From NCBI GenBank assembly GCA_031550975.1, contig JAVBOC010000013.1, forward strand, positions 124,001 through 188,000: a DNA stretch of 64,000 bases. Reading direction: 5' to 3'. Shown here piece after piece: positions 41,782 through 49,471 of the stretch (the stretch's first letter is position 1; each line of letters begins with the position of its first letter). Made by a program: the position numbers and the translations under genes. The stretch is from UBA947 sp031550975. GTDB lineage: Bacteria; Cyanobacteriota; Vampirovibrionia; Gastranaerophilales; Gastranaerophilaceae. The notes beneath the pieces were generated by a model, which made no database searches, had not been told where the DNA came from, and worked only from the letters and a program-made list of their open reading frames with translations.

Positions 41782-42351
41782 ATGTCTGAAGAAGCATTAG
41801 AAGAATTATTTTTGTTCGGCGAAGAAAAAATGGAGAAAGCCATCAACCAAATGAAAAAAGAGTTTGGTTCGATTCGTTCGGGACGTGCAAATCCGATGAT
41901 TCTTGATAAAGTTGTTGTTGATTATTACGGCGCACCTACAGCGTTAAGACAGATGTCGCAGGTTACTGTTCAAGACGGGACTACGCTTGTAATTTCGCCT
42001 TATGACAAAACTGTTTTAAAAGAGATTGAAAAAGCGATTATCAAAGCAGAAATCGGAGTCGCGCCAAATAGTGACGGTATTGTTCTGCGCCTTGCGTTCC
42101 CGCCTTTGACTGAGGAAAGAAGACGCGAAATTTCTAAAGATGTTAAAAAACTTGGGGAAGACTCAAAAGTTGCGATAAGAAACGTTCGTCGCGATATGAC
42201 AGATGATTTGAAAAAACTTGAAAAGTCTGAAAATCTTCCTGAAGATGTTGTTAAAGACAACCAGGACGAAATCCAAAAATTGACTGACAAATATACAGGA
42301 ATCATTGATTCTCTTGTAGCTGAAAAAGAAAAAGAGGTTCTGACGGTTTAA
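41782..42351 (+). CDS. frr: Ribosome recycling factor
   Basis: 189 residues. IRSGRANPMILDKVVVDYYG, TPLRQ-like TALRQMSQVTV, LVISPYDKTVLKEIEKAI, APNSDGIVLRLAFPPLTEERR and the C-terminal AIRNVRRDMTDDLKKLEK are the RRF signatures. With EF-G it splits the post-termination ribosome. AAAGGG ribosome-binding site. The gap to pyrH contains degenerate ACTAGGG heptamers (41727-41755). Confidence 0.97.
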   Translation: MSEEALEELFLFGEEKMEKAINQMKKEFGSIRSGRANPMILDKVVVDYYGAPTALRQMSQVTVQDGTTLVISPYDKTVLKEIEKAIIKAEIGVAPNSDGIVLRLAFPPLTEERRREISKDVKKLGEDSKVAIRNVRRDMTDDLKKLEKSENLPEDVVKDNQDEIQKLTDKYTGIIDSLVAEKEKEVLTV

Positions 42352-42388
42352 TGAGAGAGCAAGCTAGAGTTTCAAAAGGTGGAGTTTT

Positions 42389-43243
42389 ATGAGCGCTTTA
42401 AATAATAATGCTACCAGGCTGATAACGGGTTCTATCATGGGCATAATCGCCATATTTTGTCTGGTACACGGTGGCTGGGCGCTTTTGGGGCTGCTTTGTG
42501 TTGTTATCTATTTTGGCACAGTGGAATACACTAAAATCCTTGAACATAAAGGGTTTTATCCGAGTTTGCGTGTTATGTTGGGAGCAGAAATTATTCTTGC
42601 TTTTATCGCATACAACAACAGATCGGATTTGGTGGCAATCGCATTGACAATTTGTACGATGGGTGCTTTTATGTGGGTGCTCTTTAGAGGTCGTCAGCCT
42701 TATATCGCAAACGTCGCAACAACAATTCTAGGATTTGTTTATGCAGGATGGTTTCCGCTGCATTTGTTATTTTTAAGAGATTTAAGTTCAATAGATTATC
42801 ATGACGGACTCGGGTTTGTTATGATGATGTTTACCGCAATTATATTGACAGACATTGGTTGTTATTATGTCGGAAGCAACTTTGGTAAAAACAAACTCGC
42901 GCCGGTAATCAGCCCTAATAAAACAGTTGAAGGTTCAGTGGGCGGTGCGTGTTTTGCTATCGCAGGTACTTTTGCAATAGGGTTTTATCTTGGACTTGAG
43001 TGGTATCATTGCTTGGTAATCGGGCTACTCTGTACTACTTTTGCGCAGCTTGGAGATTTAGCTGAATCCCTAATTAAACGCGATGCGGGGGTTAAAGATT
43101 CAGGCGATACACTCCCTGGGCATGGCGGTTTTATGGATAGAACCGACAGTTTTATTTTCACAATTCCTGTTATGTATTACTATTGCAAATATTTTGTTTT
43201 CTCAAACGAGTTTTTTGATATAGTTAGAGGGTTTCTAAGATGA
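42389..43243 (+). CDS. cdsA: Phosphatidate cytidylyltransferase
   Basis: 284 residues, about eight membrane segments. The CDP-diglyceride synthetase signature LAESLIKRDAGVKDSGDTLPGHGGFMDRTDS (landmarks KRDAGVKDSG and GHGGFMDRTDS) is near the C-terminus. It makes CDP-diacylglycerol for membrane lipids, a product line that starts with GpsA. Its stop overlaps rnc by 4 bp. Confidence 0.95.
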   Translation: MSALNNNATRLITGSIMGIIAIFCLVHGGWALLGLLCVVIYFGTVEYTKILEHKGFYPSLRVMLGAEIILAFIAYNNRSDLVAIALTICTMGAFMWVLFRGRQPYIANVATTILGFVYAGWFPLHLLFLRDLSSIDYHDGLGFVMMMFTAIILTDIGCYYVGSNFGKNKLAPVISPNKTVEGSVGGACFAIAGTFAIGFYLGLEWYHCLVIGLLCTTFAQLGDLAESLIKRDAGVKDSGDTLPGHGGFMDRTDSFIFTIPVMYYYCKYFVFSNEFFDIVRGFLR

Positions 43244-43932
43244 AGCAGCTTGAAAAGATTTTTGGTATAAAAATTAAGAACAAAGATTTTTTCTCACAAG
43301 CACTGCAACACCCTTCATTTACAAAAGAAAACGAAATGAGTGCGCTTGAGAGCTACGAGAGGCTGGAGTTTTTAGGAGACGCTGTTTTAAAGCTGGTCGT
43401 TTCAGAAATTCTGTATAAAAAATACCCTGAATATCAGGAAGGCAAACTCACAAAAATTCGCTCAATAATTGTTTCTGATAATATGCTGGGAAAACTTGCA
43501 TGCGAAATCGGGCTTGAACAGCTTATTTCACTCGGAAAAAACGAGGAAAAACACGGGCTTAGAAAATCAGAATCTATTTGCGCGTGTGCGTTTGAGGCGG
43601 TCTTAGGCGCATATTATCTGGACGGAAGCTTCAAAGAGCTTTCTAAATTTATGGCAAAGTTTTTCGCGCCATATATTGAGGATGCGGAGGCGAATTTTGA
43701 AATATATAATGCAAAGGCGATGCTTCAAGAATACACACAAGGATTGAGCAAAGAAACTCCGGTTTACAGGGTTGTTGAAGAATCCGGGCCGGCACATAGC
43801 AGGATTTTTACGATAGAAGTTTGCTACAAGGGCGAAGTTGTAGCGCAAGGCGAAGGACGCACCAAAAAAGAAGCAGAACAGAATGCGGCGCTCGGTGCTT
43901 GTCAGAAATTGGGGGTAATAGAATGTCAATAA
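43240..43932 (+). CDS. rnc: Ribonuclease III
   Basis: 230 residues. The catalytic motif ERLEFLGDAVLKLVVSE and the second acidic helix FEAVLGAYYLDGS form the RNase III domain; the C-terminal dsRNA-binding domain runs from MLQEYTQG to KEAEQNAALGACQKL. It processes rRNA and some mRNAs. ATG overlaps cdsA; rpe begins inside its last codons. Confidence 0.96.
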   Translation: MKQLEKIFGIKIKNKDFFSQALQHPSFTKENEMSALESYERLEFLGDAVLKLVVSEILYKKYPEYQEGKLTKIRSIIVSDNMLGKLACEIGLEQLISLGKNEEKHGLRKSESICACAFEAVLGAYYLDGSFKELSKFMAKFFAPYIEDAEANFEIYNAKAMLQEYTQGLSKETPVYRVVEESGPAHSRIFTIEVCYKGEVVAQGEGRTKKEAEQNAALGACQKLGVIECQ

Positions 43933-44579
43933 TAATTTCACCGTCGTTGTTATCAGCTGATTTTGCTAATTTGGAACGAGATATAAAACGGGTTGAAGAA
44001 GCCGGCGCAGATTGGCTTCATGTTGATGTTATGGATGGACATTTTGTGCCAAATATCACAATCGGAGTGCCTGTTGTAGCATCAATTAAGAAAGTAGCGG
44101 GTGTCCCGTTGGACGTTCATTTGATGATAGAACACCCTGATAAATATGTCGAACCGTTTGCCAAGGCAGGCGCAGATATTCTGACGTTTCACTACGAAGC
44201 GGTGCATGTTAAAACTCCGGAAAAAATTTACGAACTTATAGATAAAATAAGGTCTTTTGGGATGAAAGCCGGCATGTCGATTAAGCCGAAAACGCAGCCG
44301 GAAGAAATCTTGCAATTTGTCCCGCATCTTGATTTGGTGCTGGTTATGACTGTTGAGCCGGGCTTTGGCGGACAGGAATTTATGCTTGATTGCGCGGAAA
44401 AAATCCCTGTAATTAAACAAAAAGCTTCACCGGATCTGATAATCCAGGTTGATGGCGGAATAAACGCTAAAACAGGAAAGATTTGTACTGAACTTGGCGC
44501 GAACTCCCTAGTTGCAGGAAACTATATTTTTAATTCTCCAGATTTAAGCGTTGCTATTACGGCGTTACGCCTATACTAA
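43923..44579 (+). CDS. rpe: Ribulose-phosphate 3-epimerase
   Basis: 218 residues from the ATG at 43923, overlapping rnc by 10 bp (GGGGGT upstream). Signatures: ISPSLLSADFANLERDI, DWLHVDVMDGHFVPNITIG, DVHLMIEHPD, VEPGFGGQEF and IQVDGGINAKT with the catalytic Asp and His residues. It interconverts ribulose and xylulose 5-phosphates. The last gene of a run pyrH to rpe. Confidence 0.96.
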   Translation: MSIIISPSLLSADFANLERDIKRVEEAGADWLHVDVMDGHFVPNITIGVPVVASIKKVAGVPLDVHLMIEHPDKYVEPFAKAGADILTFHYEAVHVKTPEKIYELIDKIRSFGMKAGMSIKPKTQPEEILQFVPHLDLVLVMTVEPGFGGQEFMLDCAEKIPVIKQKASPDLIIQVDGGINAKTGKICTELGANSLVAGNYIFNSPDLSVAITALRLY

Positions 44580-44722
44580 TCAAACCAAGGCTTAGCCCTA
44601 TGTGAAGAAATGTAACAACTTTTATATAAAGTGAATATAAAAAGGCAATATTTTTTTGTCGAAAGTTTTTATATATACATAAGAAACAAATAAGATTTTA
44701 CTTTACGAGAGAGGCTAAAACT
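44580..44722. other. Intergenic region, AT-rich
   Basis: TTGTCG (44657) and TATATACAT nearby may form a promoter for the small gene that follows. Nothing else seen. Confidence 0.35.
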
Positions 44723-44896
44723 ATGGCAACTATGCTATTATTTTCAGATGCAATTACGAATAATTATAAAGAAACATCCGAAGCAATCTCCGCGATTGGA
44801 TATAAAAAAGTACCGCCTAAAAAAACGTTGAGAAACATTATGCAACAATCGTTTTTCCATGGCGCAAGCAGATTTGGCACTAACTTTATAGCTTAA
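44723..44896 (+). CDS. Small hypothetical protein (57 aa)
   Basis: ATG follows GAGAGGCTAAAACT. The product begins MATMLLFSDAITNNYKETSE, continues with AISAIGYKKVPPKKTLRNIM and ends FFHGASRFGTNFIA. It has no signal peptide or known motif. A strong bidirectional terminator follows at 44965. Its composition and ribosome-binding site support expression; function unknown. Confidence 0.6.
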   Translation: MATMLLFSDAITNNYKETSEAISAIGYKKVPPKKTLRNIMQQSFFHGASRFGTNFIA

Positions 44897-44964
44897 CTGC
44901 AAACAACAGAGTTGGAAAATCAATAGGAACTTGGAATTGAATTAATAGGAATAAGGAATGGATT

Positions 44965-44998
44965 AAAAAAAGACCGGCTAACCGGTCTTTTCTTTTTT
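44965..44998. terminator. Bidirectional Rho-independent terminator
   Basis: AAAGACCGG-CTAA-CCGGTCTTT, with A-runs before and T-runs after, serves the converging small genes on both sides. Confidence 0.9.
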
Positions 44999-45003
44999 GA
45001 TTT

Positions 45004-45186
45004 TTAGTAATTTGCTGCGTCTTCAGCCTGCTGATGGTTGATGCTTCTTGTGCCGCGGACTTTGTTTATTGTCTTTTCGTGTGCCGCACTGTTAACAGCA
45101 TTGCCGCCGAGCTTTGAAAAGTCTACATTGTAATACACCCAAACTGCTGCAGCTATGACTAATACCCAGCCGATAATTTTTCCCAT
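45004..45186 (-). CDS. Small membrane protein (60 aa)
   Basis: 60 residues: one N-terminal membrane span (MGKIIGWVLVIAAAVWVYYN) followed by a polar, Asn/Ala/Lys-rich tail. ATG follows GAAAGGAAG. It is 16 bp downstream of mdaB on the same strand, so probably cotranscribed. Function unknown. Confidence 0.65.
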   Translation of the reverse strand: MGKIIGWVLVIAAAVWVYYNVDFSKLGGNAVNSAAHEKTINKVRGTRSINHQQAEDAANY

Positions 45187-45202
45187 AATTTTACTTCCTT
45201 TC

Positions 45203-45748
45203 TTATTTAATGTGTGTAGTTATATGTTCTTCCAGTTGTTTTATAAATAGTGGTATGTCAGGGTTTTTGACTACATCGTGTACGGAGAAAGTCGGAATTT
45301 TTTCCAATCCGCAAAATTCCTGAGTCTTGTGCAGTGCCACAATGACGTCATCCATTTTCTTGCCGTCAAAAAACCCGTTTGTTTTACCGAATTCTTCACG
45401 AGGGGTGTTCCAGGTTAGTGAAAACATATATTTTTTGCCTTTTAAAAGCCCGCCCTTGCCGTAGCTGTCCGTTGCACCATAAAATACCCCGTAGCGGTAA
45501 ATTTCGTCGATATAGGTCTTAAACGTTCCCGGCAGGGCAAACCAGTTAATCGGGGTTTGAAAAATAATTATATCAGCCCAAAGAAATTTTTGAATTTCAT
45601 CTTCAACATTATAACCCTGCTCCACAATTGTTGTTTTAATCTCGTTTCCTGAGCCTAAAACTTCGACAATTTTATCAAACAAAGTTTGATTGAGTTTGCC
45701 TTGTGCGAATGGATAATATTTATGACCGTTTAAAACAAAAATTTTCAC
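45203..45748 (-). CDS. mdaB: NAD(P)H:quinone oxidoreductase, MdaB-like
   Basis: 181 residues. Flavodoxin-like fold with KIFVLNGHKYYPFAQGKLNQTL, FLWADIIIFQTPINWFALPG, YIDEIYRYG, GGLLKGKKYMFSLTWNTP and IPTFSVHDVVKNPDIP, which track E. coli MdaB along its length. It probably reduces quinones by two electrons with FAD or FMN. It uses a GTG start that comes 6 nt after a TATAAT box, so a leaderless GTG-initiated mRNA is predicted. Confidence 0.85.
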   Translation of the reverse strand: MKIFVLNGHKYYPFAQGKLNQTLFDKIVEVLGSGNEIKTTIVEQGYNVEDEIQKFLWADIIIFQTPINWFALPGTFKTYIDEIYRYGVFYGATDSYGKGGLLKGKKYMFSLTWNTPREEFGKTNGFFDGKKMDDVIVALHKTQEFCGLEKIPTFSVHDVVKNPDIPLFIKQLEEHITTHIK

Positions 45749-45754
45749 AAGAAC

Positions 45755-45760
45755 ATTATA
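45755..45760 (-). promoter_or_regulatory. -10 box of mdaB, predicting a leaderless mRNA
   Basis: Minus-strand TATAAT ends 6 nt before the GTG start at 45748; no Shine-Dalgarno sequence. Confidence 0.6.
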
Positions 45761-45818
45761 TAGAATTTATTGATATATGGCAAGTAATAACCAAAACAGA
45801 AGCAGAGATGGCCGCATT

Positions 45819-46934
45819 TCAAGCGTTTGGTACTTTTATACAAAACATTCTTTTAGCTGTTTCAGGATAATCCGCAAGTCGGGTCAGAGAGTCGGTTGCA
45901 GTGATTAAATATTCTTTTTCATCAAGATTATAGTCCAATTTTATACAATCACTTGCTATTTGAATGGTGCCCAAGTCATTGTTTTTATATATATCCGATA
46001 AAATTGGGAAATTTAGCTTACCATTTTTCCAGAAACAAATGTAGCTTCCAATAACACTATATAAAAAATCCCCCCAATGTATAAAATGTAAGTTTTCAAT
46101 ATAAAAAGATTCGTTTTTTACATTTTTGAAATCTTTAATATATGTGAAATAACAATCCAAATTATAATCCCCACAGTATGGTTCGTAATGTCTTTGCCAA
46201 TCAGAATTTTTAGTTTCATTAAATAAACTGAAATAGTCTATGTTCTGCCTGGTATAAGTGACGCCGAATGACCAATGCTTTCCTTCGGTTCTGCTTCTCC
46301 ACATATCTAGTGAGAATGTACTCAGGTCATTTTTTTGGGCATAATTTGCTGCTTGCCCAAGAATCTCTGCAGCAGTTTGAGGTTTAACAAGCAACATTGT
46401 ATCATCTGCATCTATGTTCCAAAAATTCTCAATTTTGTTTTTCTTTGCATGTAAAAAGGTTGTCAAGTGCGCGTATGCAGCTTTTCTCCAGCGCTTAGAT
46501 ATGTTCTTAGTAACAATTTTCTTAAGGGGATTCTTATAGCTATGCAAAAATTTTATATCACTGTTTCTGAATTCAACGCGTCTTAAAATGTCTAATTCTA
46601 AATTTTTGTTATCACAAATTATATAAAAATCGGCATTAAGAATATCTACTATTCTTATCCAATGCTGCAAGCAAACAAAAGCGTAGCGGTCACGCCTGTT
46701 CAATTTCAGATAAAAAACAGGTTTGCTATTGTCAGTCTTAACATAACTTTTGGAGCCTTTTAAAAACGGAAATGTTATGTTTGTTTTTCCATTTTCTAAC
46801 TTATCATATTGGAGAATGGGGATCCCCATAACCCTAAACTGTTTTGACGTACCGTTCAGTGAGCTGATCTTGACTTTTTGAAATAGTCTCATTATAAATT
46901 TCCCTATTGCGTGCATTATTATTAATCTTATCAT
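45819..46934 (-). CDS. Putative glycosyltransferase, AT-rich
   Basis: 371 residues. The N-terminal 60 residues are basic (KVKISSLNGTSKQFRVMGIP), a region often seen on LPS sugar transferases. The centre has NFWNIDADDTMLLVKP with a DADD metal-binding-like motif, ILNADFYIICDNKN earlier, and LDMWRSRTEGKHWSFGVTY (split landmark) after. It may transfer a sugar to LPS or capsule. Base composition is clearly more AT-rich than its neighbours, which suggests acquisition. The start could be the ATG at 46934 or an in-frame ATG 18 bp downstream. Confidence 0.6.
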   Translation of the reverse strand: MIRLIIMHAIGKFIMRLFQKVKISSLNGTSKQFRVMGIPILQYDKLENGKTNITFPFLKGSKSYVKTDNSKPVFYLKLNRRDRYAFVCLQHWIRIVDILNADFYIICDNKNLELDILRRVEFRNSDIKFLHSYKNPLKKIVTKNISKRWRKAAYAHLTTFLHAKKNKIENFWNIDADDTMLLVKPQTAAEILGQAANYAQKNDLSTFSLDMWRSRTEGKHWSFGVTYTRQNIDYFSLFNETKNSDWQRHYEPYCGDYNLDCYFTYIKDFKNVKNESFYIENLHFIHWGDFLYSVIGSYICFWKNGKLNFPILSDIYKNNDLGTIQIASDCIKLDYNLDEKEYLITATDSLTRLADYPETAKRMFCIKVPNA

Positions 46935-47245
46935 GAATCTGACTAATGCTCTATATATTATTTATAAATCCAACATGTGAGATAAGGAACTTAAGAACAC
47001 ATTGAGAAACACATGAAAAAAAGAGCCAACAGTTATCTTTTTTCAAACGGCTGGGCAACGAGATGTCCTGATGAAAAAGTCCCTAATTATTAAGAGATGT
47101 GAATAAAGATTTTTGCTCCGAACCCCTTATTTTTCGGTGATTGTCAAGGAGTCACAAACTTTTATCTGAATTCACAAGGCAATTTTTAGTCTTCACTTGT
47201 TTTATTGAGGTGTAATCAAAATCTAAAACAAAAAAGAAGGTAAAA
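46935..47245. other. Intergenic region, 311 bp
   Basis: Mostly AT-rich. A 26-codon frame (47013-47093, MKKRANSYLFSNGWA...) lacks a ribosome-binding site and is probably a remnant or chance. No terminator or clear promoter. Confidence 0.4.
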
Positions 47246-47740
47246 ATGTCAGAAAATAGTTTATCAGTATCACGTTCGAATTTTACACTTGCAACAGCGC
47301 CAAAAGCAATTGAAGACAGAGGTGTTTATATTGGGCAATATACTTTTAATCGTTCAGGGGGAGGAGCACCACTTGTGACTGATGTGTATGTGGCTAGAGA
47401 CGGTGCACGTCAAAACTTTGTTAAATTAGAGAACGGACAAATAGTGCGTACAGGAGAAACAAAAATAGGTCTTATGACTTTTATCAATGATGGCATAGAA
47501 CTTATGAGATCATATGGCCTAGAAGAAAAACCAGGCGAAATAACACCAAGTAGCTCAAGCATTGGACTGGACTACTATGGACCCAAAAAGCCAGAAGTCC
47601 TTGCGCAGTTAGAAGGTATAAGTCCTCCAGATGCAGCAGGCTCTGCGTTTAAAAATATTACGGAGTTCTTCAAAAATATGGTTGAACAAGGTAAAAATTT
47701 AGCTGGAGATGTTGCAAAAAAACTTCCTCACCACCCATAA
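47246..47740 (+). CDS. Hypothetical protein
   Basis: 164 residues; ATG after AAGAAGGTAAAA. The N-terminal two thirds look beta-rich (RGVYIGQYTFNRSGGGAP, TDVYVARDGARQNFVKLENGQIV). The C-terminus is a short helix region (FKNITEFFKNMVEQGKNLAG) ending in His/Pro. No domain recognised. It ends beside the tRNA-fragment region. Confidence 0.55.
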   Translation: MSENSLSVSRSNFTLATAPKAIEDRGVYIGQYTFNRSGGGAPLVTDVYVARDGARQNFVKLENGQIVRTGETKIGLMTFINDGIELMRSYGLEEKPGEITPSSSSIGLDYYGPKKPEVLAQLEGISPPDAAGSAFKNITEFFKNMVEQGKNLAGDVAKKLPHHP

Positions 47741-47756
47741 AGAGTGGCTTCTTAAA

Positions 47757-47779
47757 TGGCGGGGCTGACGGGGTGCGAT
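47757..47779 (-). repeat. tRNA-Asp 3'-end fragment, copy 1
   Basis: Minus strand ACCCCGTCAGCCCCGCCATT matches the T-arm 3' side, acceptor and CCA of tRNA-Asp (48151-48173). Confidence 0.8.
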
Positions 47780-47905
47780 AATTCAAGCAATCTGTGATTG
47801 CGTAGAATTATGTATGCAGCCAGCCTAATTTCACAGACCGCAGGTCTAGTGAAATGGCGTGCGTGCCAAGAACCCGCGAGCGGGTAAGAGTCATAAAATT
47901 GAGCA

Positions 47906-47937
47906 CAAAAAAAGACACCTGATAGGTGTCTTTTGTA
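47906..47937 (-). terminator. Terminator behind tRNA-Asp 3' fragment copy 2
   Basis: AAAAGACACCT-GAT-AGGTGTCTTTT, followed on the minus strand by a T-run. Confidence 0.85.
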
Positions 47938-47960
47938 AATGGCGGGGCTGACGGGGCTGT
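47936..47960 (-). repeat. tRNA-Asp 3'-end fragment, copy 2
   Basis: AAATGGCGGGGCTGACGGGG with one more base pair than copy 1; 183 bp from copy 1. In tRNA sense it is preceded by family-G sequence and, 100 bp before, GGTTCGAA, as if a tRNA copy had been split in its T-loop. Confidence 0.8.
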
Positions 47961-47964
47961 CTTG

Positions 47965-48060
47965 GTCGCTCGCTTGTAACGGCGTTGTGGATTTTCTTTT
48001 CAACAGCTTTGCTGTTTCCAAAGAAAACTCCTCCAGCCTCAGCTCGCTCCCGTTCGAACC
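47965..48060 (-). repeat. Family-G repeat within the T-loop region of a tRNA-Asp fragment
   Basis: TCGCTCGCTTGTAACGGCG at one end and CAGCCTCAGCTCGCTC at the other, as at 36236-36298. Confidence 0.6.
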
Positions 48061-48109
48061 TGACAAGGCTTTGCCTTGTGGTTCTCGCCCCGTAAATTCC
48101 AACATTGGA

Positions 48110-48148
48110 CAAAAAAATAGACCCGATAAACGGGTCTTATTTTTTGTA
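48110..48148 (-). terminator. Terminator of tRNA-Asp
   Basis: AGACCCG-ATAAA-CGGGTCT flanked by A and T runs, just after the tRNA on the minus strand. Confidence 0.85.
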
Positions 48149-48150
48149 AA

Positions 48151-48228
48151 TGGCGGGGCTGACGGGGCTCGAACCCGCGACCTCATGCGTGACAGGCATG
48201 CACTCTAACCAAACTGAGCTACAACCCC
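48151..48228 (-). tRNA. tRNA-Asp (anticodon GTC)
   Basis: Minus-strand cloverleaf: acceptor GGGGTTG with CAGCCCC, D-arm GCTCAGTTTGGTTAGAG, anticodon loop CCTGTCA (anticodon GTC) and T-arm CGCGGGTTCGAGCCCCG (landmark GGTTCGAGCC). Discriminator G, and the CCA is encoded (48151-48153). A terminator follows, and a promoter lies about 400 bp upstream beyond three 113-bp repeats. Confidence 0.96.
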
Positions 48229-48568
48229 ATGCGCCATTATTAAATTTTCAAATTTTATCCGCTCAGTTGATTAGAGTCAAAATATAAAACCGCTCGGTTC
48301 CATACTTTCACCTCGCTGGGGCCAAACTGAGCTACAACCCCACATACAATTATTAAATTTTCAAATTTTATCCGCTCAGTTGATTAGAGTCAAAATATAA
48401 AACCGCTCGGTTCCATACTTTCACCTCGCTGGAGCCAAACTGAGCTACAACCCCATGCGCCATTATTAAATTTTCAAATTTTATCCGCTCAGTTGATTAG
48501 AGTTAAAATATAAAACCACTCGGTTCCATACTTTCACCTCGCTGAGGCCAAACTGAGCTACAACCCCA
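48211..48568 (-). repeat. Three 113-bp tandem units from the tRNA-Asp 5' half
   Basis: The tRNA 5' end (TGGGGTTGTAGCTCAGTTT) recurs at 48324, 48437 and 48550, exactly 113 bp apart. Each unit in tRNA sense holds this truncated 5' end, CCCAGCGAGGTGAAAG and a variable part, then CTCTAATCAACTGAGC (antisense of the D-arm), then AT-rich leader. Units differ at only a few positions. Confidence 0.93.
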
Positions 48569-48630
48569 TATACTATTATTAAATTATCACTTTTCTGCCG
48601 AATTTAAAGTTCTTATTTCCAGCAAGTTCT

Positions 48631-48659
48631 ATCATACCCCGCTGAATTTTTTTTTGCAA
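48631..48659 (-). promoter_or_regulatory. Promoter of tRNA-Asp
   Basis: Minus strand TTGCAA, 17 nt, TATGAT, pointing at the tRNA. The transcript would run through all three 113-bp units before the tRNA. Confidence 0.6.
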
Positions 48660-48702
48660 TATATTTTGCGCAAGAAATTTTTTCACGGGTTTTATAACTT
48701 AA

Positions 48703-49416
48703 ATGAAAGTTAATCCAATACCGCAATCACCTAATAATTTGCCCCTGCTCCTCCGTGCAAAAGCAGTGTGTGAGCTTATGAAAAAGCAACTTCCTTTTGA
48801 GTCTTCAAGTATGCTCAGCGCCAGACGTAAAGCAGGATTACCATATTCGGCCACGAGATTGCGAGAGTTAGATGAAACAATACTAAGATTTAGATTTAAG
48901 ATGTCGAAAGAGTATGACAGCGAAAGAAGTTGGTTTTACTATATACGTAAATACATTTCGCATATTAAAAGAAACAAGGTGGCTAACTGCGCTGAGTGTG
49001 GCAGATTATCAGAGATTGTTTTTAAAATGAATGGAATTGATAATATAAGGAGCTTTAATACATATTGTGTTAATGGCAAGAACTTTGAAAGTCTAGATCA
49101 TTGTATCGCTAGTAATTCTCCTATACAGGTTTTAAAAAGACCACCGGACTTTTGCGGATTCCAAAATGTTGACGACTTTATGCCTATGCAGAAAGGTTCA
49201 TTTATTTGCGATTTTTGGCTCGGCATTGTTGACGAGTCAAAAAATATGATGAGCAGATGGCGAAGTGAGCACAGTGCTTTAATGGGTGTAAAATCAAACA
49301 CAAAGATAAGGTTTCTTCCCACCAGGCAACTTCAAATGACTGATAGAACAGTTAAAGCCTTACGAAAAGAGTTCCCTGAATTGCTTCTGGAGAACTCTTC
49401 TGAGTGTAAGTCTTGA
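48703..49416 (+). CDS. Hypothetical protein with papain-like Cys-His-Asp pattern
   Basis: 237 residues, not recognised by name. Residues 95-100 read NCAECG, 131-134 LDHC and 167-172 FICDFW. The order Cys, His, Asp with NC at the start of a helix and D-x-W at the end of a strand recalls papain-like/transglutaminase folds that occur in bacterial toxins and effectors. Around it: a basic N-terminal helical region and YYIRKYISHIKR just before the Cys. The ATG has no good ribosome-binding site. Beside the tRNA-Asp repeat block, possibly acquired. Catalysis is inference. Confidence 0.5.
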   Translation: MKVNPIPQSPNNLPLLLRAKAVCELMKKQLPFESSSMLSARRKAGLPYSATRLRELDETILRFRFKMSKEYDSERSWFYYIRKYISHIKRNKVANCAECGRLSEIVFKMNGIDNIRSFNTYCVNGKNFESLDHCIASNSPIQVLKRPPDFCGFQNVDDFMPMQKGSFICDFWLGIVDESKNMMSRWRSEHSALMGVKSNTKIRFLPTRQLQMTDRTVKALRKEFPELLLENSSECKS

Positions 49417-49419
49417 CGA

Positions 49420-49464
49420 TTTGCGACAGTGTTGAGATGTTTCGGCTTTGCCTCAACATGACGG
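49420..49464. repeat. Half family-B repeat
   Basis: GTTGAGATGTTTCGGC...CTCAACATGACGG, the closing half of family B. Confidence 0.6.
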
Positions 49465-49471
49465 AACCAAC

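Noticed and set aside
43821..43922. Upstream extension of rpe
   Set aside because: It would lie inside rnc; the ATG at 43923 gives the normal N-terminus (MSIIISPSLLSADF).
47013..47093. 26-codon open frame MKKRANSYLFSNGWA...
   Set aside because: No ribosome-binding site or promoter, and no recognisable product.
48211..48568. CRISPR-like array
   Set aside because: The repeat unit is 113 bp and the differences between units are point changes, not unique spacers; the content derives from tRNA-Asp.
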